The notes: a model not told the origin generated them from the letters alone. A stretch of 64,000 nt of DNA from Pseudomonadales bacterium (GCA_023268635.1 JALQUB010000022.1:62001-126000); one strand, 5' to 3'; shown: positions 36,327 to 46,764, counted from the first letter of the stretch. Numbers and translations: made by a program.

Positions 36327-36353
36327 TCCTGCGGCTTTAGATAAACCGCAGGA
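36327..36353. terminator. hairpin between HNH nuclease and cytochrome genes
   Basis: TCCTGCGG (36327-36334) and CCGCAGGA (36346-36353) pair perfectly around an 11-base loop, between convergent genes. No T run on either side; probable bidirectional terminator. Confidence 0.55.
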
Positions 36354-36364
36354 CCCCATTGATG

Positions 36365-36772
36365 TTAAGGGGCTACGACGTTGATATCGCCCATGTTTAC
36401 ATCCGGATCAAGCGTGATATCCCCAGCTGGGAAACCATTTTCCGAAAGAATGTAGGCAATGACGTCAGTGTACTCTTCGAGCATCAACGCACCAGGATTG
36501 TCCGCAGGCATCGTGCCCAAAATAGTCTCCCACAAGTACAGAATTGGCTGACCATCCCACGATTTCATGGCGTCTCTATAGAAGCGCATATCGTGACAGG
36601 TTTTGCAGCTGTCGTTATAGACCATTTCACCAGCATCGACCTGTGCCTGGGTAAATACGCCATCCTTGATGGTTTTTGCCTCGGCGAGCGCGGCTTGAGA
36701 TGAGGCTAGAGCTGCAGCAAACACTGCTACTGAACACGCTGCTTTCATTGAATTTTTGATCCTATTTCTCAT
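36365..36772 (-). CDS. secreted monoheme cytochrome c
   Basis: About 135 residues. A signal peptide ends near ALAEA. One heme site CKTCH occurs in the class I context DAGEMVYNDSCKTCHDMRFY. A likely axial methionine is in GTMPADNPGALM, and the end of the fold is LEEYTDVIAYILSENGFP. It is a small periplasmic electron carrier; its partner is not evident nearby. The start at 36772 is preferred because AGAGGT precedes it; 36796 and 36748 are alternatives. The gene lies on the strand opposite to its neighbours. Confidence 0.85.
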   Translation of the reverse strand: MRNRIKNSMKAACSVAVFAAALASSQAALAEAKTIKDGVFTQAQVDAGEMVYNDSCKTCHDMRFYRDAMKSWDGQPILYLWETILGTMPADNPGALMLEEYTDVIAYILSENGFPAGDITLDPDVNMGDINVVAP

Positions 36773-37086
36773 GTCACACCTCTTATTACTACCCATTGCA
36801 TTGTTTTCCTTTACATTCTTTTGAGAGCACCGCGCATCGTTCGGATTGCAATATCAGCGCATTTCCGTGCCCCTCAAATCTGGTCGCAGACCTTAAACCA
36901 CCTGAATGACGCAATCAAGCTCGCATGATGACAAGCTCGATAAGTCTGTCATTCACGCCACTAGCTTAGCTGAATTGGATTAATGACAGCTGAATCTCGC
37001 ATTCGCGTGATCTGAAAGCTAAATATAAAAACACGCTGATAAATTTAAGGTTCTTATTATAGACAGGACGTCACTGGGAGAAACAC
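36773..37086. other. divergent intergenic region, no gene seen
   Basis: About 310 bases between the cytochrome gene (minus) and pilA (plus). It should hold both promoters. Widely spaced arms GAATGAC (36904-36910) and GTCATTC (36948-36954) are present. A GG-N10-GC spacing at 36977-36990 is too poor a match to call a sigma-54 site. Confidence 0.45.
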
Positions 37087-37533
37087 ATGAAGGCTCAAAA
37101 TATTACAATTGGCGCTGATGCGAAGCGGGAGAATCATGGCTTCACGCTAATCGAGCTAATGATTGTGATTGCTATTATAGGTATCCTCGCACTTATCGCA
37201 GTGCCACAGTATCAAGCGTTCACCCAACGCGCCGAGTTCTCAGAGCTTATTTCCGCAGCAGCGCCTCAGCGCATCGCTCTAGAACTTGCCATCCAGACTC
37301 GCAATCCCGCGGCATTGACCGCCCTCGATGCGGGCGCGCTAGGCATCCCCACGACGGTCGAGGTCAGCAGTAGCGCCCATGGTTCCACCGTGAGTGATGG
37401 AGCCATCACTATGACTTGGATGGGTGATGGCTCCACCCTCGCCGGCCTCACCTACATTCTCACACCTAATGGCATCGTTCCCCCGGTAGATTGGACGGTG
37501 TCTGGCACCTGCGTTGCCCGTAATCTTTGTTAA
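37087..37533 (+). CDS. pilA: type IV major pilin precursor
   Basis: 148 residues. An 18-residue leader ends in Gly18, followed by [20 protein letters not shown], the class III signal and N-terminal helix, with Glu at +5 (E23). PilD cleaves after Gly18 and methylates the new N-terminus. The C-terminal disulfide loop is the short pair CVARNLC at the very end. The globular head is small, mature protein about 130 residues. It heads pilA-pilB-pilC-pilD. The long leader (18 residues rather than 6-7) is unusual among type IVa pilins. Confidence 0.9.
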   Translation: MKAQNITIGADAKRENHGFTLIELMIVIAIIGILALIAVPQYQAFTQRAEFSELISAAAPQRIALELAIQTRNPAALTALDAGALGIPTTVEVSSSAHGSTVSDGAITMTWMGDGSTLAGLTYILTPNGIVPPVDWTVSGTCVARNLC

Positions 37534-37605
37534 ATCGAACATTAATTATGGTTAATCAGCGTTGCCGCGGCTCGCTTGCTGCCACAATTTAGGAGACGAG
37601 CGCGG

Positions 37606-38793
37606 ATGAGTGAAGCATTCACTCCAACTTTAGATGAACGGGGTTCCCTCATAAACCTCGTCGACAATGTCATTGAGAAGGCCATAGACGAAAGAGCCTC
37701 AGATATCCATCTGGAACCCTATGAATCGCACTACCGTATCAGGTTCCGCATAGACGGAATGCTGCATGAATTTGCCCGATTACCTATTAAGCTTAATAGC
37801 CGATTCAATGCGCGCGTCAAAGTGATGGCAGGCCTAGATGTCGCTGAGCACCGCCTACCGCAGGATGGGCGCATTCTCCACAAGCGCCCCACCGGAGATA
37901 CCGTCAACCTGCGAGCCAACACCCTTGCAACGCTCTGGGGAGAAAAAGTCGTTCTCAGAATTCTTCAACCTCTCAGTGAATTGCCCGAACTTTCGGAATT
38001 AGGGATGAGTGCAAGCCAGCTTAATTGCTATCTGCAAGCACTCACACGACAACAAGGATTGGTCTTAGTCACAGGTCCCACAGGCAGCGGAAAAACCGTA
38101 ACGCTCTATAGCGGTCTCAGCGTACTCAACACCACGAACCGAAATGTATCAGCGGCCGAAGATCCAGTAGAAATAGATTTCAAAGGTATCAATCAAATTT
38201 CCATAAACCCCGGAATAGGTTTGGATTTCGCCAAGGTGCTGCGCGCATTATTGCGTCAGGACCCTGACGTCATCATGGTTGGAGAGATACGCGACCTAGA
38301 AACGGCTCAGATGGCGATGAGAGCAGCACAAACTGGCCATCTAGTGCTTTCCACTCTCCACACGAATAGCGCAGCCGCTAGCCTCAGTAGGCTCTGTAAT
38401 ATGGGCGTGGCGACCTTCAATATCGCTCACTCTATCCGACTCATCATAGCCCAGAGACTCGTCCGAAGACTCTGCAACGAATGCAAAATCCCACTGAAAC
38501 TTAGCGCGTCTGCTGCACGTGCAGAAGGTTTCACCGATGTTGCTACAACCGGGCTGAATCTCTTTACGGAATTAGGCTGCGAAGCATGCTCCGAGGGTTT
38601 TAGAGGTCGCGTAGGAGTCTATGAACTTTTACCAGCTAGCGAACAACTAAGCCGCTTGATTATCAACGGCGCCGATACTTTAGCGATCGAAGCCCACGCT
38701 CGTAGCGAGGGGTATCCGAGCCTGCGCACTGCGAGTTTACAAAAGGTCAGAGAAGGTACAACCAGTTTAAACGAAGCGAATAGGCTTGGTTAA
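37606..38793 (+). CDS. pilB: type IV pilus assembly ATPase PilB, short form
   Basis: About 395 residues. Hexameric motor that drives pilin polymerisation. It starts directly in the N2 domain (IDERASDIHLEPYE), then Walker A GPTGSGKT (157-164), the Asp box around EDPVEIDFKGINQ, Walker B region QDPDVIMVGEIRD and the His box LSTLHTNSAA. A tetracysteine zinc site (CNECK, CEACS) follows. The N-terminal N1/MshEN domain found in ~570-residue PilB proteins is absent, and only 72 bases separate it from pilA, so it is not encoded in another frame. E. coli HofB is also shorter than PilB. Start ATG 37606 has AGGAGACG upstream. Confidence 0.88.
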   Translation: MSEAFTPTLDERGSLINLVDNVIEKAIDERASDIHLEPYESHYRIRFRIDGMLHEFARLPIKLNSRFNARVKVMAGLDVAEHRLPQDGRILHKRPTGDTVNLRANTLATLWGEKVVLRILQPLSELPELSELGMSASQLNCYLQALTRQQGLVLVTGPTGSGKTVTLYSGLSVLNTTNRNVSAAEDPVEIDFKGINQISINPGIGLDFAKVLRALLRQDPDVIMVGEIRDLETAQMAMRAAQTGHLVLSTLHTNSAAASLSRLCNMGVATFNIAHSIRLIIAQRLVRRLCNECKIPLKLSASAARAEGFTDVATTGLNLFTELGCEACSEGFRGRVGVYELLPASEQLSRLIINGADTLAIEAHARSEGYPSLRTASLQKVREGTTSLNEANRLG

Positions 38794-38795
38794 AA

Positions 38796-40010
38796 ATGAG
38801 CAAATCGCCCCAATCGCAACTCTTCAGATGGCATGGAGAAACCGCCCTAGGCACTTATCGTAAGGGCGAGATATTCGCGGAAAATAGTCAGCAAGCAAGA
38901 ACCACTCTGCTGCAAGCAGGAATTCAAAATCTACGGCTGTCTCGCCATTCGAGGAAGCCTCTACTGTTTAGAAAAACAATTCCCTCTTCTGAAATTGCGC
39001 TTCTGACACGCCAGCTCGCAACCATGTTGAAAGCGGGTATTCCGCTCCTTCAAACGATCGACATCGTGATAGATGGACTCAAAGCAGCCAGGATGATTAG
39101 CATCACCACCGCATTGCGAAGCGAAATAGCGGCCGGCAGCAGCCTCAGCGAGAGCTTGAGACATCACCCTCTTGCCTTCGATGATCTGTATTGCTCGCTG
39201 GTCGATTTAGGGGAAATGTCAGGAACCCTTGACACCGTTCTTGAACGGCTCGCGCTTTTTCGAGAGAAGTCGGAGATACTCAAAGGAAAGGTTCACAAAG
39301 CGATGGTCTATCCCTCTGCAGTAATCCTCGTAGCAATCGTCACGACAACCATACTCTTGGTGAAGGTGGTGCCTGCACTCGCGGCAACATTTAACGACTT
39401 CGGGGCAGAATTACCCGCTTTCACGCGCATCGTAATCGGACTATCAGACTGGGCAAGCACACATTGGTGGAAAATACTGTTGTTGGGCTCATTAGTAACA
39501 GCTTCGTTTCAAATTAGCTGGAATACATCAATGAATTTTCGCCATCTAGTTGACCGCCTGAGTCTACGACTGCCGCCACTAAGTCGGGTCATCCACACTT
39601 CGTGTCAGGCGCGCTTTTGCCGTACGCTTGCGACGACTTACGCAGCCGGCGTACCTCTCGCCCTGGCGCTAGACTCTGTCGCTAGCGCAGCCGGTAACAG
39701 CGTCTATGAAAACGCAGTGAGGGAATTGCGCAGACGAGTGTCGAGTGGTCAGCCATTCCACTCTGCTATAAGCGAATCCACTCTTTTCCCCCTCATGCTC
39801 TGCCAACTGATGAAAATCGGCGAAGCCACCGGCACCCTAGAATCCATGCTAGAGCGAAGCGCAAATCATTTCGAATTGGAGGTCGATGACCTGGTAGACA
39901 ACCTGACTTCTCTTCTTGAACCTGCCATTATAGTCATCGTCGGAAGTGTCGTGGGAAGCCTAATCATCGCCATGTATTTGCCGATTATCCAACTCGGATC
40001 GATAATTTAA
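38796..40010 (+). CDS. pilC: type IV pilus inner-membrane platform protein PilC
   Basis: 404 residues. Two repeated GspF domains, each beginning ALLTRQLATMLKAGIPLLQT or RFCRTLATTYAAGVPLALAL and ending in a membrane span; three spans in total (near 170-190, 215-235 and 375-395). It anchors PilB and the pilin pool in the membrane. It begins 2 bases after pilB. Length normal. Confidence 0.95.
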   Translation: MSKSPQSQLFRWHGETALGTYRKGEIFAENSQQARTTLLQAGIQNLRLSRHSRKPLLFRKTIPSSEIALLTRQLATMLKAGIPLLQTIDIVIDGLKAARMISITTALRSEIAAGSSLSESLRHHPLAFDDLYCSLVDLGEMSGTLDTVLERLALFREKSEILKGKVHKAMVYPSAVILVAIVTTTILLVKVVPALAATFNDFGAELPAFTRIVIGLSDWASTHWWKILLLGSLVTASFQISWNTSMNFRHLVDRLSLRLPPLSRVIHTSCQARFCRTLATTYAAGVPLALALDSVASAAGNSVYENAVRELRRRVSSGQPFHSAISESTLFPLMLCQLMKIGEATGTLESMLERSANHFELEVDDLVDNLTSLLEPAIIVIVGSVVGSLIIAMYLPIIQLGSII

Positions 40011-40058
40011 CGATTGCTCTAAGCGGCATGAAATGGAGCATGCGATACTGGCACCACT

Positions 40059-40946
40059 ATGACTCTTGTGACGTTCTTAATTCAAAATCCTAGCTACTTG
40101 CTTGTGCTCACGGCCGTACTAGGCTTGCTGGTTGGCAGCTTCCTCAATGTGGTCGTCTACCGCTTGCCAATCATGCTAGAAAAATCATGGAAGGCTCACG
40201 CGTCAGAATTACTCGCAGCAACTGAGCCTCAACTAGAGTCGGCGCACTCCGATCAAACTTTTAACCTCGCGCTCCCGCTGTCACAGTGTCCACACTGCGC
40301 CCATTCTCTGAGTGCTTGGGAAAACATCCCGGTCGTCAGTTTCTTGCTTTTAAAGGGACGCTGTCACCACTGCGGACATCGCATTTCACTGCGCTATCCC
40401 GCCACTGAAATTACAACTGCTGTTGTGTCAATGCTGGTGGTCACCACCTTTGGCTTCACCTTAAGTTCACTCGCGTTACTGATTTTTAGCTGGTCACTCA
40501 TAGCCATTGGCCTTATAGACTACGACCATCACATCATTCCTGACGACATCAGCCTACCCTTGTTATGGCTCGGACTTCTCGCCGCAACATTCGGCTTCGG
40601 GGCGCCTGAGGTATCGCTCTCCTCGTCCGTGCTAGGAGCTGCTGCAGGATATCTCTCCCTTTGGCTGATTTATTGGCTTTTCCTGCTCGCGACTGGGAAG
40701 CAGGGATTAGGGCACGGTGACTTCAAGTTACTCGCAGCCCTCGGTGCTTGGTTGGGATGGCAAGAATTATTGCCAGTGATTTTGCTTTCCTCGTTGAGCG
40801 GATCAATAATCGGCTTATTTCTAATCCTCATGCGTGGCCGAGAGCAATCGAAACCTATTCCGTTCGGCCCCTTTCTTGCCGGCGCTGGATTCGCGATGCT
40901 CTTATGGGGACCCGCACTCACTAATCTCTACCTGAAGATTTTTTAA
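40059..40946 (+). CDS. pilD: prepilin peptidase / N-methyltransferase PilD
   Basis: 295-residue membrane aspartic protease that cleaves PilA after its glycine and methylates the new N-terminus. The zinc-type cytoplasmic loop has two CxxC pairs (CPHCAHS and CHHCGHR). The catalytic aspartates are in GLIDYDHHIIPDD and GHGDFKLLAALGAW. About eight membrane spans. Fourth gene of the pil cluster; coaE follows by 25 bases. Confidence 0.96.
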   Translation: MTLVTFLIQNPSYLLVLTAVLGLLVGSFLNVVVYRLPIMLEKSWKAHASELLAATEPQLESAHSDQTFNLALPLSQCPHCAHSLSAWENIPVVSFLLLKGRCHHCGHRISLRYPATEITTAVVSMLVVTTFGFTLSSLALLIFSWSLIAIGLIDYDHHIIPDDISLPLLWLGLLAATFGFGAPEVSLSSSVLGAAAGYLSLWLIYWLFLLATGKQGLGHGDFKLLAALGAWLGWQELLPVILLSSLSGSIIGLFLILMRGREQSKPIPFGPFLAGAGFAMLLWGPALTNLYLKIF

Positions 40947-40971
40947 TGCTAGTGAAGGACGTTTAATCGAC

Positions 40972-41571
40972 ATGAGCAAGATGATCATCGGACTTACAGG
41001 CGGGATCGGCAGTGGCAAGAGCGCGGCCGCCACGCTCTTCGCTGCACAGGGTATAGATTTAGTGGATACCGATTTATTGTCGAGAGAAGTTGTCGAACCA
41101 GGAAGTTCAGCCCTTGGCCAAATCAGTGCACACTTTGGCGAAGAGATTCTCAATGATGATGGGAATTTGAATAGAGCCAAACTCCGCGAACAAATTTTCG
41201 CGAATCCAAGCGAAAAAGCGTGGCTAGAAGCGCTACTCCATCCGCTCATCAACGATCTCATGCGGCGCAGGTTGAATGCCTGTAAGAGCCCATACTGTTT
41301 ACTCGTCTCACCACTTCTCCTCGAGACAGAACAGGCAAAGTTCGTTGACCGGATATTAGTCATCGACGTCAGTGAAGAGACCCAACTCTCTAGGACATTG
41401 CAACGAGATGGCAGCAGTAGAGACACGATTAAAGCCATTATCGCCAGTCAGATAAGCCGCAAGGAAAGGCTCGCGCGTGCTGACGACATCATTAGCAATG
41501 AAGACGGTCTAGACGCACTCGAAGAAGCTGTCATTGCGCAGCATAGGCGCTATTTAGCGAACATTGAGTGA
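40972..41571 (+). CDS. coaE: dephospho-CoA kinase
   Basis: 199 residues; last step of coenzyme A synthesis, phosphorylation of the ribose 3'-OH. P-loop GGIGSGKS at residues 10-17, then [17 protein letters not shown] and the lid LRRTLQRD-type [11 protein letters not shown]. Length normal. Overlapped or followed closely by yacG; pilD-coaE-yacG is a widespread gammaproteobacterial order. In E. coli zapD stands between coaE and yacG; it is absent here. Confidence 0.96.
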   Translation: MSKMIIGLTGGIGSGKSAAATLFAAQGIDLVDTDLLSREVVEPGSSALGQISAHFGEEILNDDGNLNRAKLREQIFANPSEKAWLEALLHPLINDLMRRRLNACKSPYCLLVSPLLLETEQAKFVDRILVIDVSEETQLSRTLQRDGSSRDTIKAIIASQISRKERLARADDIISNEDGLDALEEAVIAQHRRYLANIE

Positions 41572-41591
41572 TTCAATCGAGGACTAGTCTG

Positions 41592-41792
41592 ATGAAGAAA
41601 GTAGCGTGCCCCACCTGCCAGACACTCGTTGAGTGGAGCGAGAAAAATGAAGCTCGCCCTTTCTGCAGCGAGCGTTGTCGTCTAATTGATTTTGGCGAGT
41701 GGGCGAATGAGAGGCATAGCATTCCCGGCTCTCCCGATTACTCAGATGAATTTGATGAAAGCCTGCTTAATGAGGATGCATTTAACAGCTAA
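41592..41792 (+). CDS. yacG: DNA gyrase inhibitor YacG
   Basis: 66-residue zinc-finger protein. [11 protein letters not shown] and [15 protein letters not shown] supply four zinc-binding cysteines. YacG inhibits gyrase in E. coli. ATG 41592 gives the normal size; a GTG inside coaE at 41568 is the alternative. The last 11 bases overlap the 3' end of the convergent mutT/thiE gene. Confidence 0.93.
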   Translation: MKKVACPTCQTLVEWSEKNEARPFCSERCRLIDFGEWANERHSIPGSPDYSDEFDESLLNEDAFNS

Positions 41793-42744
41793 CACTAAAT
41801 TCTCTAATTCCTGCAATGCCAATTGCGCCGGACTGCTTCGCCAATTTTAGGTCGTCGCGAGTTACGCCACCCAACGCATAAATCGGTAGATTCACCTGCC
41901 GCGCGAGCTCCGCGAAACCTTCCCATTCCAGTAGAGTCCCATCCTCGTGCTTCAATTCACAAACGGGTGAGAGCATTGCGTAATCGACTCCTATTTTTTC
42001 CGCATGCTGTAATTCTGCGAGAGTGTGGCAAGAGGCGCCAAGTAAAACCTCACTGCCAACTGGACGACTAAGCTGCGTCAGGAGACGTGACGAGTTTAGG
42101 TGTAAACCGACACGCCTAGCATCAAATTCTGTGTTTAGTGTGCTAAACAATTGAGAACCGCAATTGAACACAAGACGTAGACCCACCTTCTCCGCCTCAC
42201 ACACTGCCACCTTGGCAAGCCGAACGAAATCCTCTTCATCTAATGAAGGCTGTCGTAGCTGAACCAATTCCACACCTTGCTGCGCATAATGTTCAAACTG
42301 CTTGCTGAGTGTGGATGTGGTAAGGGACGGTGGAGTTATGGCGAGTAGTGGAGGCAGGTGCAACGCGGCAATGATCGCATGATTAGCCGCTGGGAAATCC
42401 TCTTCTTTAAGTTCGCCTAGAGCCCGCCATGTGATGGGCTGCGACTCTAGTCCGCAAGGCTCTCCCCTAAATTCAAGCACTCGCCAGACGTCTAAGCGGA
42501 CGCATTTATCTTCATATTGATAATCGAGCAACTTGAACGGGACGGCTCGTTGAACGTCTATCCCAAGCTCTTCTCTTAATTCTCTCCGCAGCGCTTCGTA
42601 GACCGACTCATTGCCTTCCAATTTACCACCAGGGAATTCCCATAAGCCGCCCTGATGCTGTTTAACATGCCGGCGCGACACAAGAATACGACCATCGGCG
42701 TCCTGTATGACGCCAACAGCAACATGAACCGGAAGGCTATTCAC
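41782..42744 (-). CDS. mutT: MutT/Nudix hydrolase fused to a ThiE-like domain
   Basis: 320 residues in two parts. Residues 1-130 are a MutT-type Nudix domain with the full box [22 protein letters not shown]; it removes oxidised dGTP. Residues about 145-315 form a TIM barrel like thiamine phosphate synthase, but the phosphate- and pyrophosphate-binding motifs are altered (QLRQP for [13 protein letters not shown] in place of GPVFPT-TK). The second part is therefore probably not a working ThiE. The same fusion is known in Pseudomonas. It is 5 bases after argJ. Confidence 0.9.
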   Translation of the reverse strand: MNSLPVHVAVGVIQDADGRILVSRRHVKQHQGGLWEFPGGKLEGNESVYEALRRELREELGIDVQRAVPFKLLDYQYEDKCVRLDVWRVLEFRGEPCGLESQPITWRALGELKEEDFPAANHAIIAALHLPPLLAITPPSLTTSTLSKQFEHYAQQGVELVQLRQPSLDEEDFVRLAKVAVCEAEKVGLRLVFNCGSQLFSTLNTEFDARRVGLHLNSSRLLTQLSRPVGSEVLLGASCHTLAELQHAEKIGVDYAMLSPVCELKHEDGTLLEWEGFAELARQVNLPIYALGGVTRDDLKLAKQSGAIGIAGIREFSVSC

Positions 42745-42749
42745 GCTTT

Positions 42750-43943
42750 TTAGCTACGATAGTCGGCGTTTATGCTCACATAATCGTGAGACAAGTCCGA
42801 AGTGAACAACGTTTCAGTATGATTACCACGCGCCAGATCAATCGCAATAACAATATCTGTCTTATCCATCTCCGCCTGCCCCAACTCTTCGGTATAAGCG
42901 GCGTCTCGACAGCCATTCGACACAATCGGCGTATCCCCTAATTTGACACCCACTGTATCGATGTCCAAATCGTCAAGCCCTGCTCGCCCAATCGCCATGA
43001 GAATCCTGCCCCAGTTGGGATCCGAAGCGAATAACGCGGTTTTGACCAATGGCGATTCTGCAACGGTATAACCCACCTTCAGACATTCCTCGCTATCTTT
43101 ACCGCCACTGACTTCAACAGTCACAAATTTAGTCGCACCTTCCGCATCACGAATGACAGCAATCGCGAGTTCACGAAACACCTCTGCCAGGCCTTGCTCA
43201 AATAACGGATCACATGTGCCTTCGTCATCTTCGACCCTCGCCGACGATGCCGCGGTAGCAGTCAGCAAACAACAATCGTTGGTCGAAGTATCGCCATCTA
43301 CAGTGATTCGATTGAAACTCTTATTGACCTGCTCGCGTAATAGTCGGTCCAGGGTAGCCTTACTCAGTTCCGCATCCGTGAACACATAGGACAGCATCGT
43401 CGCCATATTCGGCTTTATCATTCCAGCTCCCTTGGCGAAACCTGCGATCGTGACAATCTCCCCGTCGATAGAAACCTGTCTCGAGACGAGTTTAGGACGA
43501 GTATCAGTTGTCATGATGCCTCGCGAGGCTGCATCGAAGGACTCAGCATTGAGCGCCTCACATGCAGCAGGAATGCCAGCAATAATCTTCGCAACTGGAA
43601 GCGGTTCTCCAATAACGCCTGTAGAGAATGGGAGAACTTGTTCTATTGCCACTCCACACTCACGCGCGACGGCATCGCAGCTCGCGAGTGCGTCTCGAAT
43701 ACCCGCTTCTCCCGTCCCCGCGTTAGCATTTCCCGTATTGATCAGGAAGTAGCGAGGCGACACCGCGTTGAGATGGCGCCTTGCGATTGTCACAGGGGCT
43801 GCGCAGAAGGCATTAAGTGTGAAAACACCCGCACTCTCACTGCCTTCTGCAAGCTCGATCAGGACTAGATCCAATCTGTTCGCATAACGAATGCCACTTT
43901 CTACCGCCGCTAAACGGACGCCGGGAACGCTCAGTGTCTTCAT
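42750..43943 (-). CDS. argJ: bifunctional ornithine acetyltransferase / N-acetylglutamate synthase
   Basis: 397 residues. Moves the acetyl group from N-acetylornithine to glutamate, making arginine synthesis cyclic. The chain is cut autocatalytically before Thr182 in KPNMATMLSYV; that threonine becomes the nucleophile. DPNWGRILMAIGRAG and the C-terminal DYVSINADYRS are family marks. ATG follows AGGAAAGG. It lies between secA and mutT, as in Pseudomonas; it is absent from this place in E. coli. Confidence 0.95.
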   Translation of the reverse strand: MKTLSVPGVRLAAVESGIRYANRLDLVLIELAEGSESAGVFTLNAFCAAPVTIARRHLNAVSPRYFLINTGNANAGTGEAGIRDALASCDAVARECGVAIEQVLPFSTGVIGEPLPVAKIIAGIPAACEALNAESFDAASRGIMTTDTRPKLVSRQVSIDGEIVTIAGFAKGAGMIKPNMATMLSYVFTDAELSKATLDRLLREQVNKSFNRITVDGDTSTNDCCLLTATAASSARVEDDEGTCDPLFEQGLAEVFRELAIAVIRDAEGATKFVTVEVSGGKDSEECLKVGYTVAESPLVKTALFASDPNWGRILMAIGRAGLDDLDIDTVGVKLGDTPIVSNGCRDAAYTEELGQAEMDKTDIVIAIDLARGNHTETLFTSDLSHDYVSINADYRS

Positions 43944-43986
43944 GTCTATTTTGCCTTTCCTAAAGCAGTTATTTGGGCCGCGCAGC

Positions 43987-46764
43987 TTAAGCTATCTTGC
44001 CGTGACACGCCTTATATTTTCTTCCCGAGCCACAAGGACAAGGTTCGTTTCTACCCACCTTAGGAAGATCACGAACAAACGGAGCATCCTGGCGAAGCTT
44101 GCCTCCAACGGGAACGGTAGCACTCTGCGCTTCATTCGAATATTGCTGTGACTCAGACATGGCAGACGCCTGCTGGTGTTGCAAATTCAATTTCTGGGCA
44201 GCCAACTCCTGCGCTCGCTGACGCTCGATTTCCTCGGCCTGATCCTCTTGTCTGATGCGTACGTGACTCAATACCTTAATTACCTCTTGTTGGAGGTTAG
44301 TCATCAAATCTTGGAACAAGGCAAATGCTTCGCGCTTGTACTCCTGCTTAGGATTTTTACCGCCGTAGCTGCGTAAAAATATCCCCTGACGCAGGTGATC
44401 CATTGTCGCAAGATGCTCTTTCCAAAGCCCATCGAGAATCTGTAAGGTAATTTGCTTCTCGAACGCTCGCATCTTGTCGCCGACCGCCTCACACTTCTCT
44501 TCGTATTCCTGTGCGAGGTTTTCGATCACACGAGATTTAATCTGCTCTTCGTAAAGCTTCTCATCTGCATCCAACCACTCTTGGACAGGCTGCTCACTCG
44601 AAAACTCCGTCTTGAGCGCAAGCTCTAAGCCTTCAATATCCCATTGTTCGGGAACACTTTGTGGCGGAATAAACGTATCGACAAGTTGGTCAACGACTTC
44701 GCTACGCATATCCGCTAACAAATCGGAGATATCCTCGCTGGCCATGAGTTCATTGCGCTGTCGATACACGATGGTGCGCTGGTCGTTTGCCACATTGTCA
44801 TACTCGAGGAGCTGCTTGCGTATATCGAAGTTACGACCCTCGACTTTACGCTGCGCTTTCTCGATCGCCCGTGTAACCATCCCATGCTCAATTGCTTCAC
44901 CACGCTCCATGCCGAGTCTCTGCATGAAATTTTTCACCGCATCCGTCGCAAATATGCGCAATAAATTGTCTTCCATCGAGAGATAGAAGCGCGAGTAGCC
45001 AGGATCTCCCTGTCGACCCGCGCGGCCGCGCAGCTGATTATCGATACGACGCGATTCGTGACGCTCTGTACCGATAATGTGCAGACCACCTGCTGCTAAG
45101 ACTTGCTCGTGGCGTTGCTGCCATGCCGTCTTTATTTCTTCAATTTTTTCCTGCGATGGATTATCCAAGCCATCAACTTCAACCTCCCAGTTACCGCCCA
45201 ACACGATATCTGTTCCACGCCCTGCCATATTCGTTGCGATTGTCACAACGCCAGGACGTCCTGCTTGAGCAATAATCTGTGCTTCACGCTCATGAAATTT
45301 AGCATTTAGCACTTCATGCTGGATCTTATTCTGTGTGAGAAATTTCGAAATGATCTCTGACGTTTCGATCGATGCAGTACCTACTAAGACGGGTGCCCCA
45401 GCGTTACTAATTTCCGTTATGTCAGCGACTATGGCTTCCAACTTTTCTTCCATAGTCAGGAAAATCAAGTCATTCGCATCGATTCTGACCATAGGTTTAT
45501 TGGTTGGAATCACCACGACATTTAGACCGTAGATTTGGCTAAACTCGAATGCTTCGGTGTCCGCAGTGCCGGTCATCCCCGCCAGTTTATTGTAAAGGCG
45601 GAAGTAATTTTGGAAAGTGGTCGAGGCCAATGTCTGGCTTTCGCTTTGAATTTCCACGCCCTCCTTCGCTTCTAGTGCCTGATGCAGACCTTCTGACAGA
45701 CGGCGCCCTTCCATCGTCCTGCCGGTGTGCTCATCGATTAGAACAATGTGCTGGTCCTTAACGATATATTCGACATCACGGTGGAAAAGGTGATGCGCCT
45801 TCAATGCCGAGTGGACGTGATGCAGTAAAGAAAGATTAGTCGCTGAGTAGAGAGACTCTCCCTCTGCAAGCAGATTCTGCTTAATAAGCATCTCTTCGAC
45901 AAATTCATGCCCCGCCTCTGTTAATTCTACTTGGCGAGATTTTTCGTCTACGCTGAAATGCCCTTGCTCTTCGGCGACGTAATTTTTATCCATCTGCTCC
46001 ATCTTGGTTTTTTCAATTTTCTGACCAAGCTCCAATTGGGGAACTAGAGCATTAATCGCAAGATAGAGTTGTGAACTGTTTTCCGCAGCGCCTGAAATAA
46101 TAAGCGGCGTGCGCGCCTCATCGATGAGAATCGAATCGACCTCATCGACGACCGCAAAGTTGAGTTCTCTTTGCATTTTATCGTCGACTCTAAAAGCCAT
46201 GTTGTCACGAAGATAATCGAACCCAAATTCATTATTTGTGCCATAGGTAATCGAACATCCATACGCTGCCTTCTTTTCAGCGGGATGCTGTCCAGATTTA
46301 ATGACGCCGACCGTTAATCCGAGAAATTCATAAAGCGGACGCATCCAGTTAGCGTCACGCTCTGCGAGATATTCGTTCACCGTGACAATATGGACACCTT
46401 TCCCACTCAGCGCATTGAGGTAGGCTGGCAGCGTCGCCATCAGTGTTTTACCTTCGCCCGTGCGCATCTCCGCGATGCTGCCTTCATTGAGCACCATGCC
46501 CCCAATGAATTGCACGTCGAAGTGCCGCATGCCTAGCACTCTAATACTCGCCTCACGCACAACTGCGAACGCTTCTACCAGAAGCGAATCGGTTGTCGCT
46601 CCTTCAGCGATTCGTGCTTCGAATTCAGCAGTCTTACCACGGAGCTCCTCATCCGAGAGTTGTTTAATACCCTCTTCGAGCGCGTTTATCTGCGCGACGC
46701 TACGACCGAGTTTCTTAAGCTTACGTGAATTGCTACTACCAAATATTTTGCTGAAAAGTTTCAT
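43987..46764 (-). CDS. secA: preprotein translocase ATPase SecA
   Basis: 925-residue motor that pushes secretory proteins through SecYEG. Walker A in [15 protein letters not shown]-type [19 protein letters not shown], and motif [21 protein letters not shown] are intact. The C-terminal zinc tail [18 protein letters not shown], which binds SecB and lipids, is present. No secM reading frame stands upstream; the M23 peptidase gene takes its place relative to E. coli, so secM-type control is not expected. Confidence 0.97.
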   Translation of the reverse strand: MKLFSKIFGSSNSRKLKKLGRSVAQINALEEGIKQLSDEELRGKTAEFEARIAEGATTDSLLVEAFAVVREASIRVLGMRHFDVQFIGGMVLNEGSIAEMRTGEGKTLMATLPAYLNALSGKGVHIVTVNEYLAERDANWMRPLYEFLGLTVGVIKSGQHPAEKKAAYGCSITYGTNNEFGFDYLRDNMAFRVDDKMQRELNFAVVDEVDSILIDEARTPLIISGAAENSSQLYLAINALVPQLELGQKIEKTKMEQMDKNYVAEEQGHFSVDEKSRQVELTEAGHEFVEEMLIKQNLLAEGESLYSATNLSLLHHVHSALKAHHLFHRDVEYIVKDQHIVLIDEHTGRTMEGRRLSEGLHQALEAKEGVEIQSESQTLASTTFQNYFRLYNKLAGMTGTADTEAFEFSQIYGLNVVVIPTNKPMVRIDANDLIFLTMEEKLEAIVADITEISNAGAPVLVGTASIETSEIISKFLTQNKIQHEVLNAKFHEREAQIIAQAGRPGVVTIATNMAGRGTDIVLGGNWEVEVDGLDNPSQEKIEEIKTAWQQRHEQVLAAGGLHIIGTERHESRRIDNQLRGRAGRQGDPGYSRFYLSMEDNLLRIFATDAVKNFMQRLGMERGEAIEHGMVTRAIEKAQRKVEGRNFDIRKQLLEYDNVANDQRTIVYRQRNELMASEDISDLLADMRSEVVDQLVDTFIPPQSVPEQWDIEGLELALKTEFSSEQPVQEWLDADEKLYEEQIKSRVIENLAQEYEEKCEAVGDKMRAFEKQITLQILDGLWKEHLATMDHLRQGIFLRSYGGKNPKQEYKREAFALFQDLMTNLQQEVIKVLSHVRIRQEDQAEEIERQRAQELAAQKLNLQHQQASAMSESQQYSNEAQSATVPVGGKLRQDAPFVRDLPKVGRNEPCPCGSGRKYKACHGKIA

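Noticed and set aside
36977-36990. GG-N10-GC spacing upstream of pilA, as in a sigma-54 promoter
   Set aside because: Only the GG and GC dinucleotides fit; the rest of the -24/-12 consensus (TGGCAC, TTGCA) is missing. Chance occurrence is likely, though pilA in Pseudomonas does use sigma-54.
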